A DNA stretch of 64,000 bases from Apodemia mormo (GCA_036924255.1 JAUPFN010000010.1:2446501-2510500); one strand, 5' to 3'. Positions 1 through 11,867 are shown, counted from the first letter of the stretch. Notes: generated by a model not told the origin, from the letters alone. Numbers and translations are program-made.

Positions 1-677
1 GTTTCTCCATTGACTTGATGGACCAGTTAACTTCGAATTAAGGAATGCTGAGTTACTTATATATTATATTTATAACTGTCATAAAAAGAGAGAAGATATC
101 TGCTACCGGCGCTTCGGTCATGTCTTGAAGGTCGAAACTCCAGACCTATCCATCCTTTGGTTACGTGTAGAGTGCGACGACTATCCCCGCATCCTCAGGT
201 CCCATAACGAGAATATTGAAAGTGTTATTGAGGTTTGTTGTTGTTTATTTATTTTATTTCAGTGTTATTGTTTCGAGTCGAAAATCCCCTGATTTTAAAT
301 AAATTTATATGACACCGTTTATCCCTTTTCCCGTTTGGAAATATACTCCACCCAAAATATATATATATATATATTTTGCAAAACTTTCAATATAATATGA
401 CGGAGCTACATATGTCTGAACATACATAAAAAAATATAATATTTCAGATTATAAACCTCAGCCTTTTTAGGAGTCGGATGAAAAAAGATATTTATGATAT
501 ATTTATTTTTATTTTCAGACCAATGTTATTTATTCACTTATTATAATAACATTATACAAAAAACTGAAAGTTTTCGTGTCGATCTAATCCCCCCTTGCTG
601 CCAGGCATCTTGTAAATGGCAAGAGAATTCTGAAACGAAATAGATTTTAACTATAATATTAACGAATCAATTCTATA

Positions 678-958
678 GGTGGGAGAGATGCGCTCTGCCG
701 CGCTCCGGGTTCACGGGTACCACCATCTTGTTTGTTTCTCCCGTGAAACAGCTTAGCTATGTTTCGGAGAGATGGGCAAGACAGGCAGTGTAATTACTGG
801 CACCGAGACTTAACATCTTATGTGTCAGGATAGGCAACACATAACGAGTTACCAGGGCCAGTTCCAGGTAAACTAGTTTATGTTCATGAGCGACGCCGAC
901 CACTTACCATCAGGTTACGTCGGCCAGAATGCCTATACGAGTAACATAAAAAAAAACT
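678..958 (+). repeat. SINE-like dispersed repeat with A-rich end
   Basis: A GC-richer block in AT-rich surroundings that ends in a run of A after 'acataa'. The segment reading 'gaccacttaccatcagg' is a phrase I associate with common lepidopteran SINE-like repeats. I see no second full copy in this window, so membership rests on recall and on the A tail. Confidence 0.4.
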
Positions 959-960
959 AA

Positions 961-1990
961 ATTTATAAGACTGCGTTTTTCCCGCTTGGGAAGTAGGTAT
1001 AGTGTGATATTCTACTGAAAACAGTTTTGTAACATTTTCTAGACGGTTCTATGCTCAGGCGTCCAAAAAATTTAAAAGTCCGAACTGCGAACTTCAACGT
1101 TTTTTCGAAATCGGTTGAAAAAAAAGATTATCAAATAATCTAGGCGAGTAGATAGCCCGCTCGTTATTTGATATAAAATATGCGACAGTAAAACATGATA
1201 GCCGATAAATACAGCCGTTTTTTGGCTCAAGCCGAGCATCATATAACACAGTCAGTACCGCGAATTCACATTTCAAGTTCTTTTACGCGCCCGCGGCTTG
1301 GCAAACTTTCAGGAAATATTCAAGCGTACTTTGAACGCAGTTTACATTTTTAATACACACCACTACTCAGTGACTTATTACTGTGGTTTTTTGGCGTTTC
1401 CGGGAAATAGAAACCGGTTTTAAATAAATTTATTAATTTTTCCATCCAACTTTTATTATAAGGAAGTTTAATATTTTTTTCTTGACTCTTGTAGCTTGCG
1501 GTCGTTTATTTCATATTTGCAATTCTATTAGAAAATACCTATATTATGTAATAAAGTTCATTGACCCACCGCTCGCATCATATGCTTCTATAGGCATATG
1601 ATTGATGTTCTTTATGGGATAATTAGGTCAAAAACTAAGGTCATATATTTTATGGATATTTCGGCTTAGAATCGAATACTGAGTACTCTTCTTCAACAGC
1701 TTCCGATACCGTGTTGGAAAATTCTTACACCCGTAGAAATCTGAATTATTTCTGAGTGATAAAATCTTCATCATTATAAATATTTAAGTTTTTTATTTAT
1801 TATATTATGTTTGTATAATGATATGGAACTCAATTCCCTCGAAAAACATGCTGGAGTACAACTAGCTAACGGTATCGAGCTCCTTGATGTGACAGGTAAA
1901 CATCCTATCAACTACTCAAGCACATCGACGGTCGTTACGTATATTTTTCGGTTTCATTATGATTATTTTTAAATGAGTGCTGCTCTGTCG
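961..1990. other. AT-rich stretch, no gene recognised
   Basis: No open frame longer than about 60 codons, no clear terminal repeats and no match to the repeat families defined elsewhere in this window. Confidence 0.5.
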
Positions 1991-1993
1991 AAA

Positions 1994-2116
1994 GATAGTA
2001 TCGATTTACAAATGAGAAAGGGCATACTCCGTTGGTTCGGACATGTTGAAAGAATGGTAGATGAACGGTTAACAAAACAGATATACAATGCGAATATGGA
2101 TGGATGTAGGTATGTA
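1994..2116 (+). pseudogene. LINE reverse-transcriptase C-terminal fragment
   Basis: One frame reads a short peptide with the motif RKGILRWFGHVERM followed by ERLTKQIYNANMDG. This is the characteristic tail just past the reverse-transcriptase domain of many animal non-LTR retrotransposons, where RWxGHxxRM and RLxKxxY are conserved. About 41 codons are recognisable before the similarity is lost near 2120. A second decayed copy of the same region lies at 4655-4960 on the same strand, and the sequence at 2870-2915 resembles the 3' end of that copy, so this element was probably broken by the insertions at 2340-2860. It is dead: no upstream RT domain is present. The clade is not resolved. Confidence 0.6.
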
Positions 2117-2342
2117 CCGAGGGAGAACACGAGCCACATCGATCCGTGATTAGTTTAGCTAACCATTTGACGTTTCGGAAACTTTTGACACCACGATCAG
2201 ATCAGAAAGCACCCTACCAATTTGATCATGGTACGTCAGTCTTGGTCTCTCCGGGGGTACTTGAGAGGGGGCTGGGTCAATTGAGATAAAAGCTATCCTA
2301 TTTTTTAAGTTGGATCAAACAGTAGATATCTACAATTTTTTT

Positions 2343-2653
2343 TACTGTCGATAGGAAAGCGCTTGATCACGATCTCGCCTGATGGTAAGCTAAGATGCGG
2401 CCTAAGATGGAATGTGCTTTCCTAGAAGGTACCAGTTCACTCTTCTCTTGAAAATCCCCAGGTTGTACCCGTCGGGAAACACAGACTCTGGAAGCATATT
2501 CCAGTCTCTTGCGGTTCGGATCAAGAATGTCAAGTTGAACCGCTTTGTTCGGGTACGTGGAACGTCCAACATATGGTGATGCCTAGAATCTGTGCGCCTC
2601 AACGATCGATAAAAAACGGGGATGTCGGAATTAAGTCGTGCAATTTCGCAGCG
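2343..2653 (-). pseudogene. Jockey-type LINE ORF2 C-terminus and 3' end
   Basis: The minus strand encodes the C-terminal tail of a jockey-clade non-LTR retrotransposon polyprotein. Visible motifs are DVPRTRTKRF, then SFL-like TFLIRTARDWNMLPESVFP and YNLGIFKRRVNWYLLGK, the usual end of such proteins (aromatic-Asn-x-Leu-Pro, then a Phe-Lys-x-x-Val-Asn signature). The frame stays open to a stop at 2402. Everything upstream (endonuclease, RT) is missing, so this is a 5'-truncated copy as expected for target-primed reverse transcription. The 3' flank from 2343 to about 2430 recurs at 58735-58815 in the same orientation, marking the element's 3' end. Nucleotides 2653-2743 extend the open frame but look like unrelated repeat DNA. 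Confidence 0.75.
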
Positions 2654-2767
2654 CAATCTCCAAAATGAAAAAAACAATTGAACAAATTTCATTAAAATCG
2701 GTTCAGTTGTTTTGGTGTCCATCGTGGACAAAAAACATGACATGTGATTTATATATATTAAGATTTC

Positions 2768-2865
2768 TATGTACTAGTATCATTTCACATTTACAACACA
2801 TCAAATAATTTGCTTGCTTTGGGATTAGATCAATTCGTGTAATTCGTCCACCGATATTGTATAAT
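2768..2865 (+). repeat. 3' tail of tRNA-headed SINE type C
   Basis: It matches the end of the full copy at 38057-38325 in the segment 'caaataatttgcttgcttt' plus 'gattagatca' and 'gtaattcgtcc'. The tRNA-like head is absent. Confidence 0.55.
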
Positions 2866-2919
2866 TGTAATTCTCTCTACCTACCGTGTTGGATTTGGCT
2901 TGAAGATATATTATTATTG

Positions 2920-3880
2920 CTATTTTATTTATATTTTTCAAATCTCTTGCAAAAGTTATCTGCACACAGAGCATCATTTGATTATATTTTCAAATAAACA
3001 AATTTCAGAACATAAATACTTACCTTTTTCTTTTTAAATAAATATTTTCTTTCAAGGTACTAGACATTATTTTTGTATAACAAATCAAATAAACATAATC
3101 GTATTTTATCATAAACTTTATTACAAGCTATCTCGCTAACTTATTCTGACGACATCAAACGATAACCACAAAAAGGTATTTTCTTCTCTATTAAGAAATA
3201 AGCCGACGAATACGGTTTTGTATCAGTGTTTTTGTTATTATAGACGGAATTTCCTTTGTGTGTACTACGAAAATCATAGCCGACAAAACTAAAAACTGTG
3301 ATATACATTAAAGCTTTTATATACGCATGTGAATTGAGTTGATAAAATAAAGAGTAATGTATGATACACATTGCAATGTAATCGTCATAGGGGAAATGGT
3401 AGCTCTTTGATTATATAGAACATAGTCCAGATAAGGCTCAGTGAATTGTGAAAATTGTTGTTCGTGTTTATTGTGGTTGGTGGTAGATGGACAGTTTGGG
3501 CTTTTCGTACGTTCAATGGCCATTGTCACCCTAAATTGTCCCCACTACTTTCTCCCATTGAGCTTTATAGTATTTCATTCTGTACAAAACTGTTTCGCTC
3601 GTTAACTTGAAGAGTTTCCTTAGGCCTGCCGACCCTTAGCGTTTGGTGTAATTATTTCGTATACTTATAAGAATTTCGCAAAATTCTAACGAAATACGAG
3701 CTTCAGTCATGAAATAAAAGAAAATATAATAAAATTAAGACAAATTTCTTGGAACTTTGTTTTTATTCTCTAAATTTCAGTTCAAAACGTGAGATTTAAT
3801 CCAATCATGTTTCTGTGTTAATGAAGTTAGTTTCTTTAGTTTTATTTATTTAGTAGCTGTTGCCTGTGACTTCGTTTGAG
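2920..3880. other. No gene recognised
   Basis: AT-rich DNA without a supported coding region. Two short minus-strand open frames of 70-76 codons (3141-3529) have no recognisable motif. Confidence 0.5.
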
Positions 3881-3885
3881 GTCCC

Positions 3886-4155
3886 TATTACACTTTGATT
3901 AGAGCGAGTGAAGGGTTCCGTACAATCATAGCAAAAAAAATACGAAAAAACACGTTTATTTTATAGGGATCCCTTTATATTTTCGTTTTTTTATTTTTAG
4001 TATTTGTTGTTATAGCGGCAACGGAAATAGATAATTTGTGAAAATTTCAGCTTTCTAGTTATCACGGTTTATGAGATACAGCCTGGTGACAGACAGACAG
4101 ACAGACAGTGTAGACTTAGTAATAGGGTCCCGTTTTACCTTTTAGGTATGGAACC
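3886..4155 (-). repeat. Common 'ggttccgtac' lepidopteran repeat, 5' end
   Basis: Read on the minus strand it starts 'tagggttccatacc', runs through a (CTGT)n stretch, then 'caccaggctg' and 'ctcataaaccgtgataac'. The same block occurs on the plus strand at 7643-7770. The internal CTGT run gives the apparent GACA microsatellite at 4089-4110. The family is widespread in Lepidoptera by recall; its class is not established from this window. Confidence 0.6.
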
Positions 4156-4165
4156 CTAAAAACAC

Positions 4166-4270
4166 GTGTAGATAGCCGTTGATTGGTGAGAGTGATTAGC
4201 AATCAGCGTAGTAAATGTGAATAGACGCTAATTACTAATCACTCGCACTGATCAACGGCTGTCTTCACAT
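4166..4270. repeat. Foldback (inverted repeat) element
   Basis: The first part (gtgtagatagccgttgat...) is an imperfect reverse complement of the last part (...aacggctgtcttcacat). Arms are about 45 bp around a short centre. It has the size and shape of a small MITE or foldback; no clear duplication was confirmed. Confidence 0.5.
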
Positions 4271-4654
4271 ATCTTTTGCTTAATATTAAGCACCTGCATT
4301 AAACTCTCGCATTCGCAATGATCAAACTGGGGCCTAATTCACGTAATCAAGCGGCAAGCGAGTCGAAGCATTTAGGACACTTAAACATTTTCTTACATAT
4401 TGTGCGGCGTCGTAGCATGTCTCGACGTTTTATCGTGTTTATGTGTGTGAAAGCCCTAAGCGCTTTGAATAAATTACGCGAATTGGGGGGCTGTAATCAG
4501 GGCCTGACGCATAGTTGTCTCTATAGCAGTTGTATTTTAACTGGAAATCACGATAAACCATTTTCTATAATAAATATGTATTACTTTCTTTCGTTAACTG
4601 GGTAAAATAGTAGCTTATATTATTCCGGAATAATGCAACTAAATAAGTTAAAAA

Positions 4655-4960
4655 ATGCCGAAATGAGAGTGTAGAATTGAAAAACAGTATCGGTGTAAAA
4701 TGAGAAAGGGTTCGGACATGTTGAAAGAATAGTGGGTTAACGATTCACAAAACAAATATACAAAGCGAATACGGATGGAGTTAGGTAGTAGGGGAGATCA
4801 ATTCTGACGTACCATGATCAAATTGGTCGAGTCTTTGAAACCGGTATGTCTGCATGAAGACAATTATGACTGTGCTGGAAGCAAGGCAAGTCTGTCTAGA
4901 CCGTGATATATGCCACTCAATTCTCTCTGCCTACTACGTAAGGAATTTGACATGAAGATA
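4655..4960 (+). pseudogene. Decayed LINE C-terminus (second copy)
   Basis: Nucleotides 4700-4780 match the fragment at 1994-2116 ('ttcggacatgttgaaagaat', then 'aacaaatatacaa'). The translation downstream contains TYHDQIG and, in another frame, VLEARQVCLDRDICHSILSAY. That is the usual order at the end of such LINE proteins (a DQI motif, then EAxxxCxDRxxW, then a Ser-Ala-Tyr ending). Frame changes separate the pieces, so no product is possible. The right end overlaps the inverted repeat that begins at 4938. Confidence 0.55.
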
Positions 4961-5077
4961 TGTCGATGTTGTTGAAAAAAATTAAAATAGAATGTATAAA
5001 AAGTATCTTCACTTTTTATACATGCTATTTTAATTTTTTTCAACAACATCGACATATCTTCATGCCAAATCCCTTAC
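4938..5077. repeat. Inverted repeat with 67-bp arms
   Basis: Arms at 4938-5004 and 5011-5077 are near-perfect reverse complements separated by 6 bases (atcttc). A third partial copy in the same orientation as the left arm follows at 5083-5124. The left arm begins inside the LINE 3' end at 4655-4960, so the palindrome probably formed by inverted duplication of that LINE end rather than being a separate element. Confidence 0.75.
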
Positions 5078-5129
5078 GATATATATGTCGATGTTGTTGG
5101 AAAAAATTAAAATAGAATGTATAACTTCT

Positions 5130-5692
5130 GAGTTTATCCCTTACAAACGGATAATTGTATCTTTCCGCTTTATATATCAGTGTAGATTGAACGAGCAATC
5201 AAATTCTCCGAGGCTACACGGATAGAATTCGACGTTTATAATTACGTTTCTACAACTTGCGTACTATCAACGCAAAGCTTCGTGCAATGACACGGTACAT
5301 GCAGATTCGGTCACATCTGTGCCTATTGTCGCAAACATTCGGTCTTCGTGTTGGATCACACGGTTGGCGGTACGTCAAACGGTTTTAGAGCGCTAGCATA
5401 TCGCGCTGCGTGGTTAGACTAGCGTTGTCCATTTCAGGCGTTGTTTACGATCAGTTCAGACGTGTGCGGGTGGTTGTGTTAAATGGAGTGGAACGATGAA
5501 ATGATAAACTGAGCCCATCTTATGAAATCCAAAAAAAATGAATCACGAAAAAAAAACATTTTAGTAATTAATTGTTAGCATACGTGTGGTTAGTCAGGTT
5601 AGTAGATAGATGTCGATATTTACACGTTTGAAAGTGATTTTAGCCGTCTTGGATTATTGCACGACCGTTCGTACATAATAGTAATACCGTTG
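5130..5692. other. No gene recognised; locally GC-richer
   Basis: 5200-5500 is less AT-rich than its surroundings but contains no long open frame. I see no repeat partner in the window. Confidence 0.4.
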
Positions 5693-5700
5693 CTACTTAG

Positions 5701-6182
5701 TAGGGTTGCCACCCGTACTTTATAATAAAGTATTGTACTTTATTTTGAATCTTACTTTATACTTTTTGAAGGCAATAAAGTACGTGAAATACTTTATTTT
5801 ATCATTTCACTTAAAATTGTCAACTTAAAAGAACAAAAACTTAATGTATTTTTGTATGTAACAAAAATGATACTGACCACTTTTAGACATCATCTAAAAC
5901 GTATTTTTTGTATCATTTCTGGATTTTTTGTTATACGAAAATAATGATATTGAATATATATAAAACTCTCATTTATAGTTTTTTCTTTAAGGTGCTTCCA
6001 GTGACGGGACGAAACTAATTAGTGAATAGCATTGTTAGATATTGCTAGAAGCAACAAAAATATGTATGGTAAAGGAATAGCACAGCTAATAAATAATATT
6101 TTATTTTTCAATCTTGTATTTTATTATTTAACCTTAAAAAGAAAATGTACTCTATTTTTTCAATTAAAAGGTGGCAACCCTA
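5701..6182. mobile_element. hAT-type MITE with 8-bp target duplication
   Basis: A 482-bp AT-rich element bounded by 13-bp perfect terminal inverted repeats, TAGGGTTGCCACC on the left and GGTGGCAACCCTA on the right. The flanks are ctacttag (5693-5700) and ctgcttag (6183-6190), a 7-of-8 direct repeat. An 8-bp target duplication with TAGGGTTGCC-type ends is diagnostic of hAT elements. It has no coding capacity, so it would depend on a transposase in trans. Confidence 0.85.
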
Positions 6183-6189
6183 CTGCTTA

Positions 6190-7400
6190 GTGACCACAGG
6201 CCATAGTTTCTATCGCGATAATTTTTTGGTGTCAAATCGTACAAAACTTCGGCGCATATTACTTCGGGACGATAGACGCAAGTGCGTCCCCAGCATAAAC
6301 TTAAGCAAATATTAATGTTTGTTCCACAATAACTCAGTATATATCAAAACGTTATGAACAAAGAAGGCTGTCCACAATGGCCTTTGTCTTGTCTGAGATC
6401 GTAACATATCTTAAAAAATAGGTAATTTTTTCAAACTAGCAATATAGAAATTCTCGAAAGCTGTATTAGAAAAACGTTATAATTTTTTTGTAAGTCTCCA
6501 TAGTGAGCAGTTCGACGAATTTATAAAAAAAAAACAATTCCGTCATGTTGAATATTCTTGTTTTACACATGGAGTATAGAGAAAGGAGGACTACCTCTAT
6601 GAATAGAAGTGTCCATCAAAAAGCATCAAGCAGCGGTCTTTTCACCGCTGTAAGGTAATTTTTAGAAAAAACGTGGTAATAGTAATTGCTTTTTAATTTT
6701 ATTTATCAAAATATAGAATATTTTAACTCATTTGACCACTAAGATACTATTGTCTTAAATCTAAATACAACAAAAATGACAACTCCTTTTGCAAAATTTT
6801 AGTAATTTATAAAAAGTCAAAATATTAATTTATTAATATTTCTTTGGAGACGTTTATAAATGAAACTTGTTTTTAAATAATAAAACAACAATTCTGGCAC
6901 GAATTTCACTATAAGAAATGATATTCATTTTAAGAGTGCATGCGATGTATGAAGCGTGGCCAGTGTTCTTTAGTAAATGTTAACGGTATTAGCAACCCTA
7001 ATTTATCGAACGGCGTCGTCATAACAAAGATTATGCTTGTATCTCACTCATTCAATTTATGTCTATTAATAAAATTTTATACCGTTTTTTTAATTATGTA
7101 ATAAACAAAAAAAAATTTTTGCGACTTAGACTTTTTACATATTTTTTACATCAGCTACTCAATGCCTATAACGTGCCGTTACGCCCCGGCTTCTTATAGG
7201 CATTCTGGAGCACACTGTAGAAACAATCACTTTTTTATTTTGCTCGTTAGATGCATGGATAAATAAAATATCATGTTACTATGCCGTCAGCCGACAATAT
7301 AAGAAAATCTATTTTAGTGCAAGGCCAAAGTGCTCTATGTAAAAATAACGTATCATCTTTCGTCCTTGTCCTTGTTATTGTTGTGTGATATCAGAGTATA
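6190..7400. other. No gene recognised
   Basis: AT-rich sequence with no open frame over about 60 codons and no match to the repeat families in this window. Confidence 0.45.
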
Positions 7401-7408
7401 TATTTTTG

Positions 7409-7531
7409 CCCGTGTTGGTCCCGGGCTCTTTTGAAAAAATAGGCCCACTGCCGTTTTGACAGGCAGGTCGTAAAAGGCTATGCGCGTCACTACCATCGTG
7501 ACTACAAGGTGGCAGAGTTCTGCATTGTCAC
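7409..7531 (+). repeat. Repeat family A, 5' fragment
   Basis: Matches the first third of the family A copies (cgtgttggtcccgggctc through 'gcagagttctgcattgtc'). Confidence 0.75.
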
Positions 7532-7642
7532 ACACACAGGATAATCGCTAGTTAATTTAAAAATGTCATTTTAACGGTAATGTAGGTAAAATAAATTCAT
7601 TCTAGAAACAAAATTTTACAAACATATTTTATTAATTTTTAG

Positions 7643-9155
7643 GGTTCCGTACATAAAAGGTAAAAACGGGATCCTATAACTAAAACTCCGCTGTCTGTCT
7701 GTCTGTCACCAGGCTCTATCTCATAAACCGTAACAGCTAGAAAGCTGAAATTTTCACAAATTATGTATTTCCGAGGACCTCAAAACGTGGACATCTGGTG
7801 AAAACTCGATTTTAGATTCCGACTATTTTCATGATAACATATGTATGTGTGTGTGCATGAGTGTGTATGTGTGTATGTAAACATCTCATAACTTTTGAAC
7901 GGCTGGACCGATCAAAACGCGGTTGATGGCATTCGACTAGATTTCGCTCAACTTAGACTTCCTAAAAATTTGAACCGATTTGGTTCAGAAGGTTTTGAGA
8001 AGTTATGAAAAAACACCAAAAAATTTTTGGTGAAACAGTATTTTTTTAATATAACTTCCTAATTTGTGTACCGATTGAGTACAAAAACGAATCAGCTCTA
8101 TTTCTCATAAAACTACGTTTTATACATAAATTGCATCAAAATCGGCTTATCCGTTTTGGAGTAATCATTGACGAAAAATTTTGAAAAAAGGGTTTTTTCG
8201 ACATAGCATAACATTCGACATTTTTCGAAATTTTAAACCAATCGTTTTTTGATATTCTACGGTATTTTATTACAAAAAAACTACGTCAAATGCTGTGTCA
8301 AAAACCAAAATCGAATCTAATTCTCAAAACTTATAGCTTTTCGAATATTAAAATTACGTTGTTTTTAGCAAACTTACTTAATTCTTTTTAAATAACTTTC
8401 AACTTAATTCAACTATTGATTTAAAAATATTCCCTTAAAAACTGCGTCAAACACCATTAATTTAATCAAAATCGGTCAATTTGTTTGGGATTTATCAATG
8501 AATAAAATTAAAAATAAAATGTTTTTTGACACTGCATCGTAATTTCTCAACCTAACGATTATTTAGCTAAAGCAATATTTTAGATCTCAAAAATTGAGTT
8601 GAATGCCATCATCGTTTTCAAAATATACAGCTTTTCAAAATTAGTATACTGCCATTTTTAACAAATTAGATGTTTGAACTGTAAAATATATGCTTTTCTT
8701 TTTTACTCTTTTGAGCTTAAAATACCTTAATTTATTGGGAAGTTTCAGGGATGGCCCGTAGGGTCAACCGTTTACACATTTTTTTTGTATTATTTTGTTA
8801 AATATTAATAATGGTAACAGGTAGACGCTTAAAATGTTCACAGAATATTTAATTTTATATTACGTTAAATAAACAAAAATAAAGTCATTTTGCTTAAATA
8901 GGGTAGTGAAATGTTGGTAATAATTTTACATTAAAATTCGGGTTTCATTTTGGTGATTATTTACTATTTTTGTGTGTTACCTATATGTTACCTAAATATT
9001 ACTATATATATACTATATATATTAAAACTGGGCTCCCATACTGCAAACGCTATTTTTAAGCAATGTTTTACTCGATCGCAATAAACAGGTAGAAGATTGA
9101 ATAGCGATGTACAGAACCCTTCGTGCACGAGTTCGACTCGCACTTGGCCGGTTTT
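7643..9155 (+). repeat. 'ggttccgtac' repeat split by an inserted element
   Basis: The left part (7643-7770) has the same sequence as the minus-strand copy at 3886-4155. The right part ends at 9155 with 'gacTCGCACTTGGCCGG'-type sequence and a T run, which by recall is the usual end of this lepidopteran repeat. Between them sits the family F element (7770-8785), so this is best read as one copy interrupted by another. Confidence 0.5.
7770..8785 (+). mobile_element. Family F AT-rich element, about 1 kb
   Basis: Recurrent non-coding element with a fixed order of landmarks: 'cgaggacctcaaaacgtgg', a TG microsatellite, 'taaacatctcataacttttg', 'gcattcgactagatt', many short phrases such as 'gcatcaaaatcggct', then 'gggaagtttcagggatggcc' and 'gtttacacatttttt'. 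Other copies: 37085-37757 (-), 57055-57455 (+), 58900-59835 (-), 61910-62720 (+), 63205-63540 (+). More complete ends read AACTTCCCGCTACG at the left and TTAGCGGGAAGTTT near the right, which are inverted relative to each other. No open frame spans it. Confidence 0.7.
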
Positions 9156-9628
9156 TATTACAAGTGACTATGATCATGAATCATAATGAACCGGATATGT
9201 GGATGTTCTTTTCACTCTGCCTAAACCGCAATTGAAACTGAAAATTATTTATTTTAATACAACAAATATATAGAGTACCTATATTTATTCTCGTTTGTAA
9301 CCATGGGCATAATCCCGTTTAAGCCAATCGATCGGGCCGACCGATGTATTTCTATCAGGCCTAATTTAATGGTCTATCTGTGGGCGGGGCCACTAATCGG
9401 CCGTTCAATCCTGGTCTCATGTGATTCATTACACACGCACAAATACAATTGTCGTTTGTCGTGCCACAAATGGAGCTATCCCGGATAACGGTATTTACAT
9501 GCAAAGGAACGACATTTGGAAGATTAATTTAAGTTTCCATAAATTGATCAAAACGTCAAAAAACAACTTATGGAAATAATTTGCAAAACATTCTTTAATA
9601 GAATAGAATAGAATAGAATAAGCTTTTA

Positions 9629-9837
9629 TCTATACATATAATAAAATCGTAGGAAAATAAATGTATGTCTGGGGTAAACTCAAAAAGTACTGTATGGATT
9701 TACTTCAAATTTTGCATGAATATTACTAACAGATCGGGTCAACATATAGGCTAAATATTATCACGCTATCACCAACGGGGGAGGAGCGGTGCGGAGTAAA
9801 CGAAGTCCGCGCGGACGAAGTCGCGGGCAACAGCTAG
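9629..9837 (+). mobile_element. Complete non-autonomous Helitron, 209 bp
   Basis: Begins TCTATACATATAATAAAATC after an A (9628) and ends in a small GC stem (CGCG...CGCG) followed by GGCAACAGCTAG, then a T (9838). This is the A|TC...CTAG|T arrangement of Helitrons, which insert between A and T without a target duplication. No coding capacity. Same family: 13107-13232, 34405-34613, 41379-41650 (+); 35226-35413 and 61620-61909 (-). Confidence 0.85.
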
Positions 9838-9962
9838 TTCAAAATAAGTATTCCTATGATATATTTTTTGAACGTTAATAGAAGATGTAATATCTATTAC
9901 AAATACAAAATTTTGTAAATTATTTGTATAGATGTTTGTTTTTCTTTGATGCTTCACTCGTT

Positions 9963-10068
<106 letters not shown>

Positions 10069-10169
10069 TTTAAACAATCACCCGTATTGATTCAGGGGGC
10101 CACTTTGATGAAAATATTATCTGCTAGGCAGTCCATGAAGGGCATACATTTACATTACCCTTGTGAGTA

Positions 10170-10240
10170 ATAGGTGGTAGAGTGCCGCAGCGTCGGGCCA
10201 GTGTTTGGTACCACCGTCTTGCGTATTCAGTAATAGTGGA
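10170..10240 (+). repeat. Repeat family A, internal fragment
   Basis: Short match to the middle of family A ('aggtggtagagt' to 'ggtaccaccgtcttgc'). Confidence 0.5.
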
Positions 10241-10556
10241 TTTAGCAGCAGGCTGAGTAGACTGGAGCCTAGTACGGCAAATTTTAGGGGTGGCAAATTT
10301 GGGGCCAAGTAAGTTTTTGTAGCAATAAAAAACCTACATATATGTACCTAAATACTATTAGGTCCATACAAACATTACACTGTGTAAATTGTTCAGAATA
10401 AAGTTTCGTGTCACTGGCCTACCTTATCCTATCTTATTAAAACATTCTGAGTTACCAATTACCAATTCCGGAAAATATTAATGTAATATATAAATAATAG
10501 TGGTAAAATCGCCAAATACAATTTTTCTAAGTAATTTTAACATGATTGTGAACTAG

Positions 10557-10692
10557 AGATTTTTTTATGTCATAAGATAGCAAACAAGCAGATGGGTCTC
10601 CTGATAGAAACAGTCAACCATGGCCTATAGACACCAAAGATGTTAATTGTGCGTTGCTATCTTGTGACGAGTACTAATGCCACATGCATTAC
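10557..10692 (-). repeat. Repeat family A, 3' fragment
   Basis: The T-rich start (complement of the A-rich 3' end), 'aagatagcaaacaagcagat' and 'atagacaccaaagatgttaa' match family A. It ends after 'ccacatgcatta'. Confidence 0.8.
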
Positions 10693-10717
10693 AAAAAATA
10701 ATTTTGCTTCATGCGTA

Positions 10718-10800
10718 CAGGCACACACTCATACACCCACGCTCGCACGCGCGTACGCACACACGCACGCACGCACGCACGCGCGCGCACTCACACACAC
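10718..10800. repeat. (CA)/(CG) compound microsatellite
   Basis: Runs of CACA, GCAC and GCGC with the appearance of expanded dinucleotides and tetranucleotides. The overlapping open frame of His/Thr/Arg is an artefact. Confidence 0.95.
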
Positions 10801-11521
10801 AATGGATTAAAGCCCCTAGAGAAATTGATTCTTCGAACTTATAAAAATGGAAAACAAACAAATCGCAATTACGACTTTCGATTAAACAAAATTCGTAATG
10901 TTTGGAACGAAGTTCCTTATCGCGCGTTGTGAAAGGGGGCTAGACGGAAAAAATCCTTAGGAAAAGTTGTCACGACACTTTTTGCTATAGCAAGGTATTG
11001 TAAGCTGTGCGGCGTGCGGATGTTTCTCTCTCTCTCTCTCTCTTATAGAAAGCAAGCCAGATATTTTCATTTCTATTTCGCATTGAACAGTGTGGTGTCG
11101 CGACGATTATTTTTGTTAAATATACTTATTATATATTATATACACATAAATACCTAAATAAATAAAATACATAGACATACATATTACATATAAAAATCGG
11201 AACATCAAAAATCGTAATAAAATATTTGGGTGTTTCCAATCTCATGTCGTGTCGTAATCGTATCGCCCATACAAAATAGCTTTTTTATTCTAGGCAAGTG
11301 AGAACTAGAGTAATATTTCACAGTCTCCGTACACGAGCGGAAGAATGTCACAGGCAGGGTAAATATTAATACTACAGAAATTAAACTCACAGTGCCGTGC
11401 TCTGTAAATCTAACTTACGGACTTGGAAAATTAATTCTATTAACTTCGTCGTTGTTTAGCCCTTGAACTTGATTAAATTTTCAATGACGTAACTTCTGTT
11501 CTATAATGACTGGTCTAGGTA

Positions 11522-11852
11522 TATGCCGTGTTGCTTTTCTGCCAGGCAGATCGTAAGAGGCGACTGATTGGCTGTACGTGCTAATACTGTGGTGACTACT
11601 AGGTGGTAGAGTTCCGCAACTTCTCGTTCGGGTATATTTTACTACCGCCTTACCTATTTCTGCCGCAGTAGCGTCAATGCTTGTCAATGTCGTGTTCCGG
11701 TAAGGAGGGTAAGGTAGCTAGTAAACTTATGCAGGTAGCATTATCATCTCATCACACGGATAGCAATGCACTATTAAAAACTTTGGTGTCTATAGGTGAT
11801 GGTTTCTCTTTCTATCAGGAGAGCTTGCTTGTTTGCAACCTAATGATATAAA
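11522..11852 (+). repeat. Repeat family A, near full length
   Basis: It follows the family A order from 'cgtgttgcttttctgccag' to 'taatgatataaa', with an internal deletion near the 5' end and about 10-15% divergence by eye. Confidence 0.8.
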
Positions 11853-11867
11853 CAAAGTAGCTTCGTA

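Noticed and set aside
4166..4270. Hairpin as a microRNA precursor
   Set aside because: Arms are imperfect and the size and context fit a foldback repeat. No small-RNA evidence is available.
5440..5560. Possible host core promoter (tcagtt initiator)
   Set aside because: No downstream promoter element at the right spacing and no open frame downstream.
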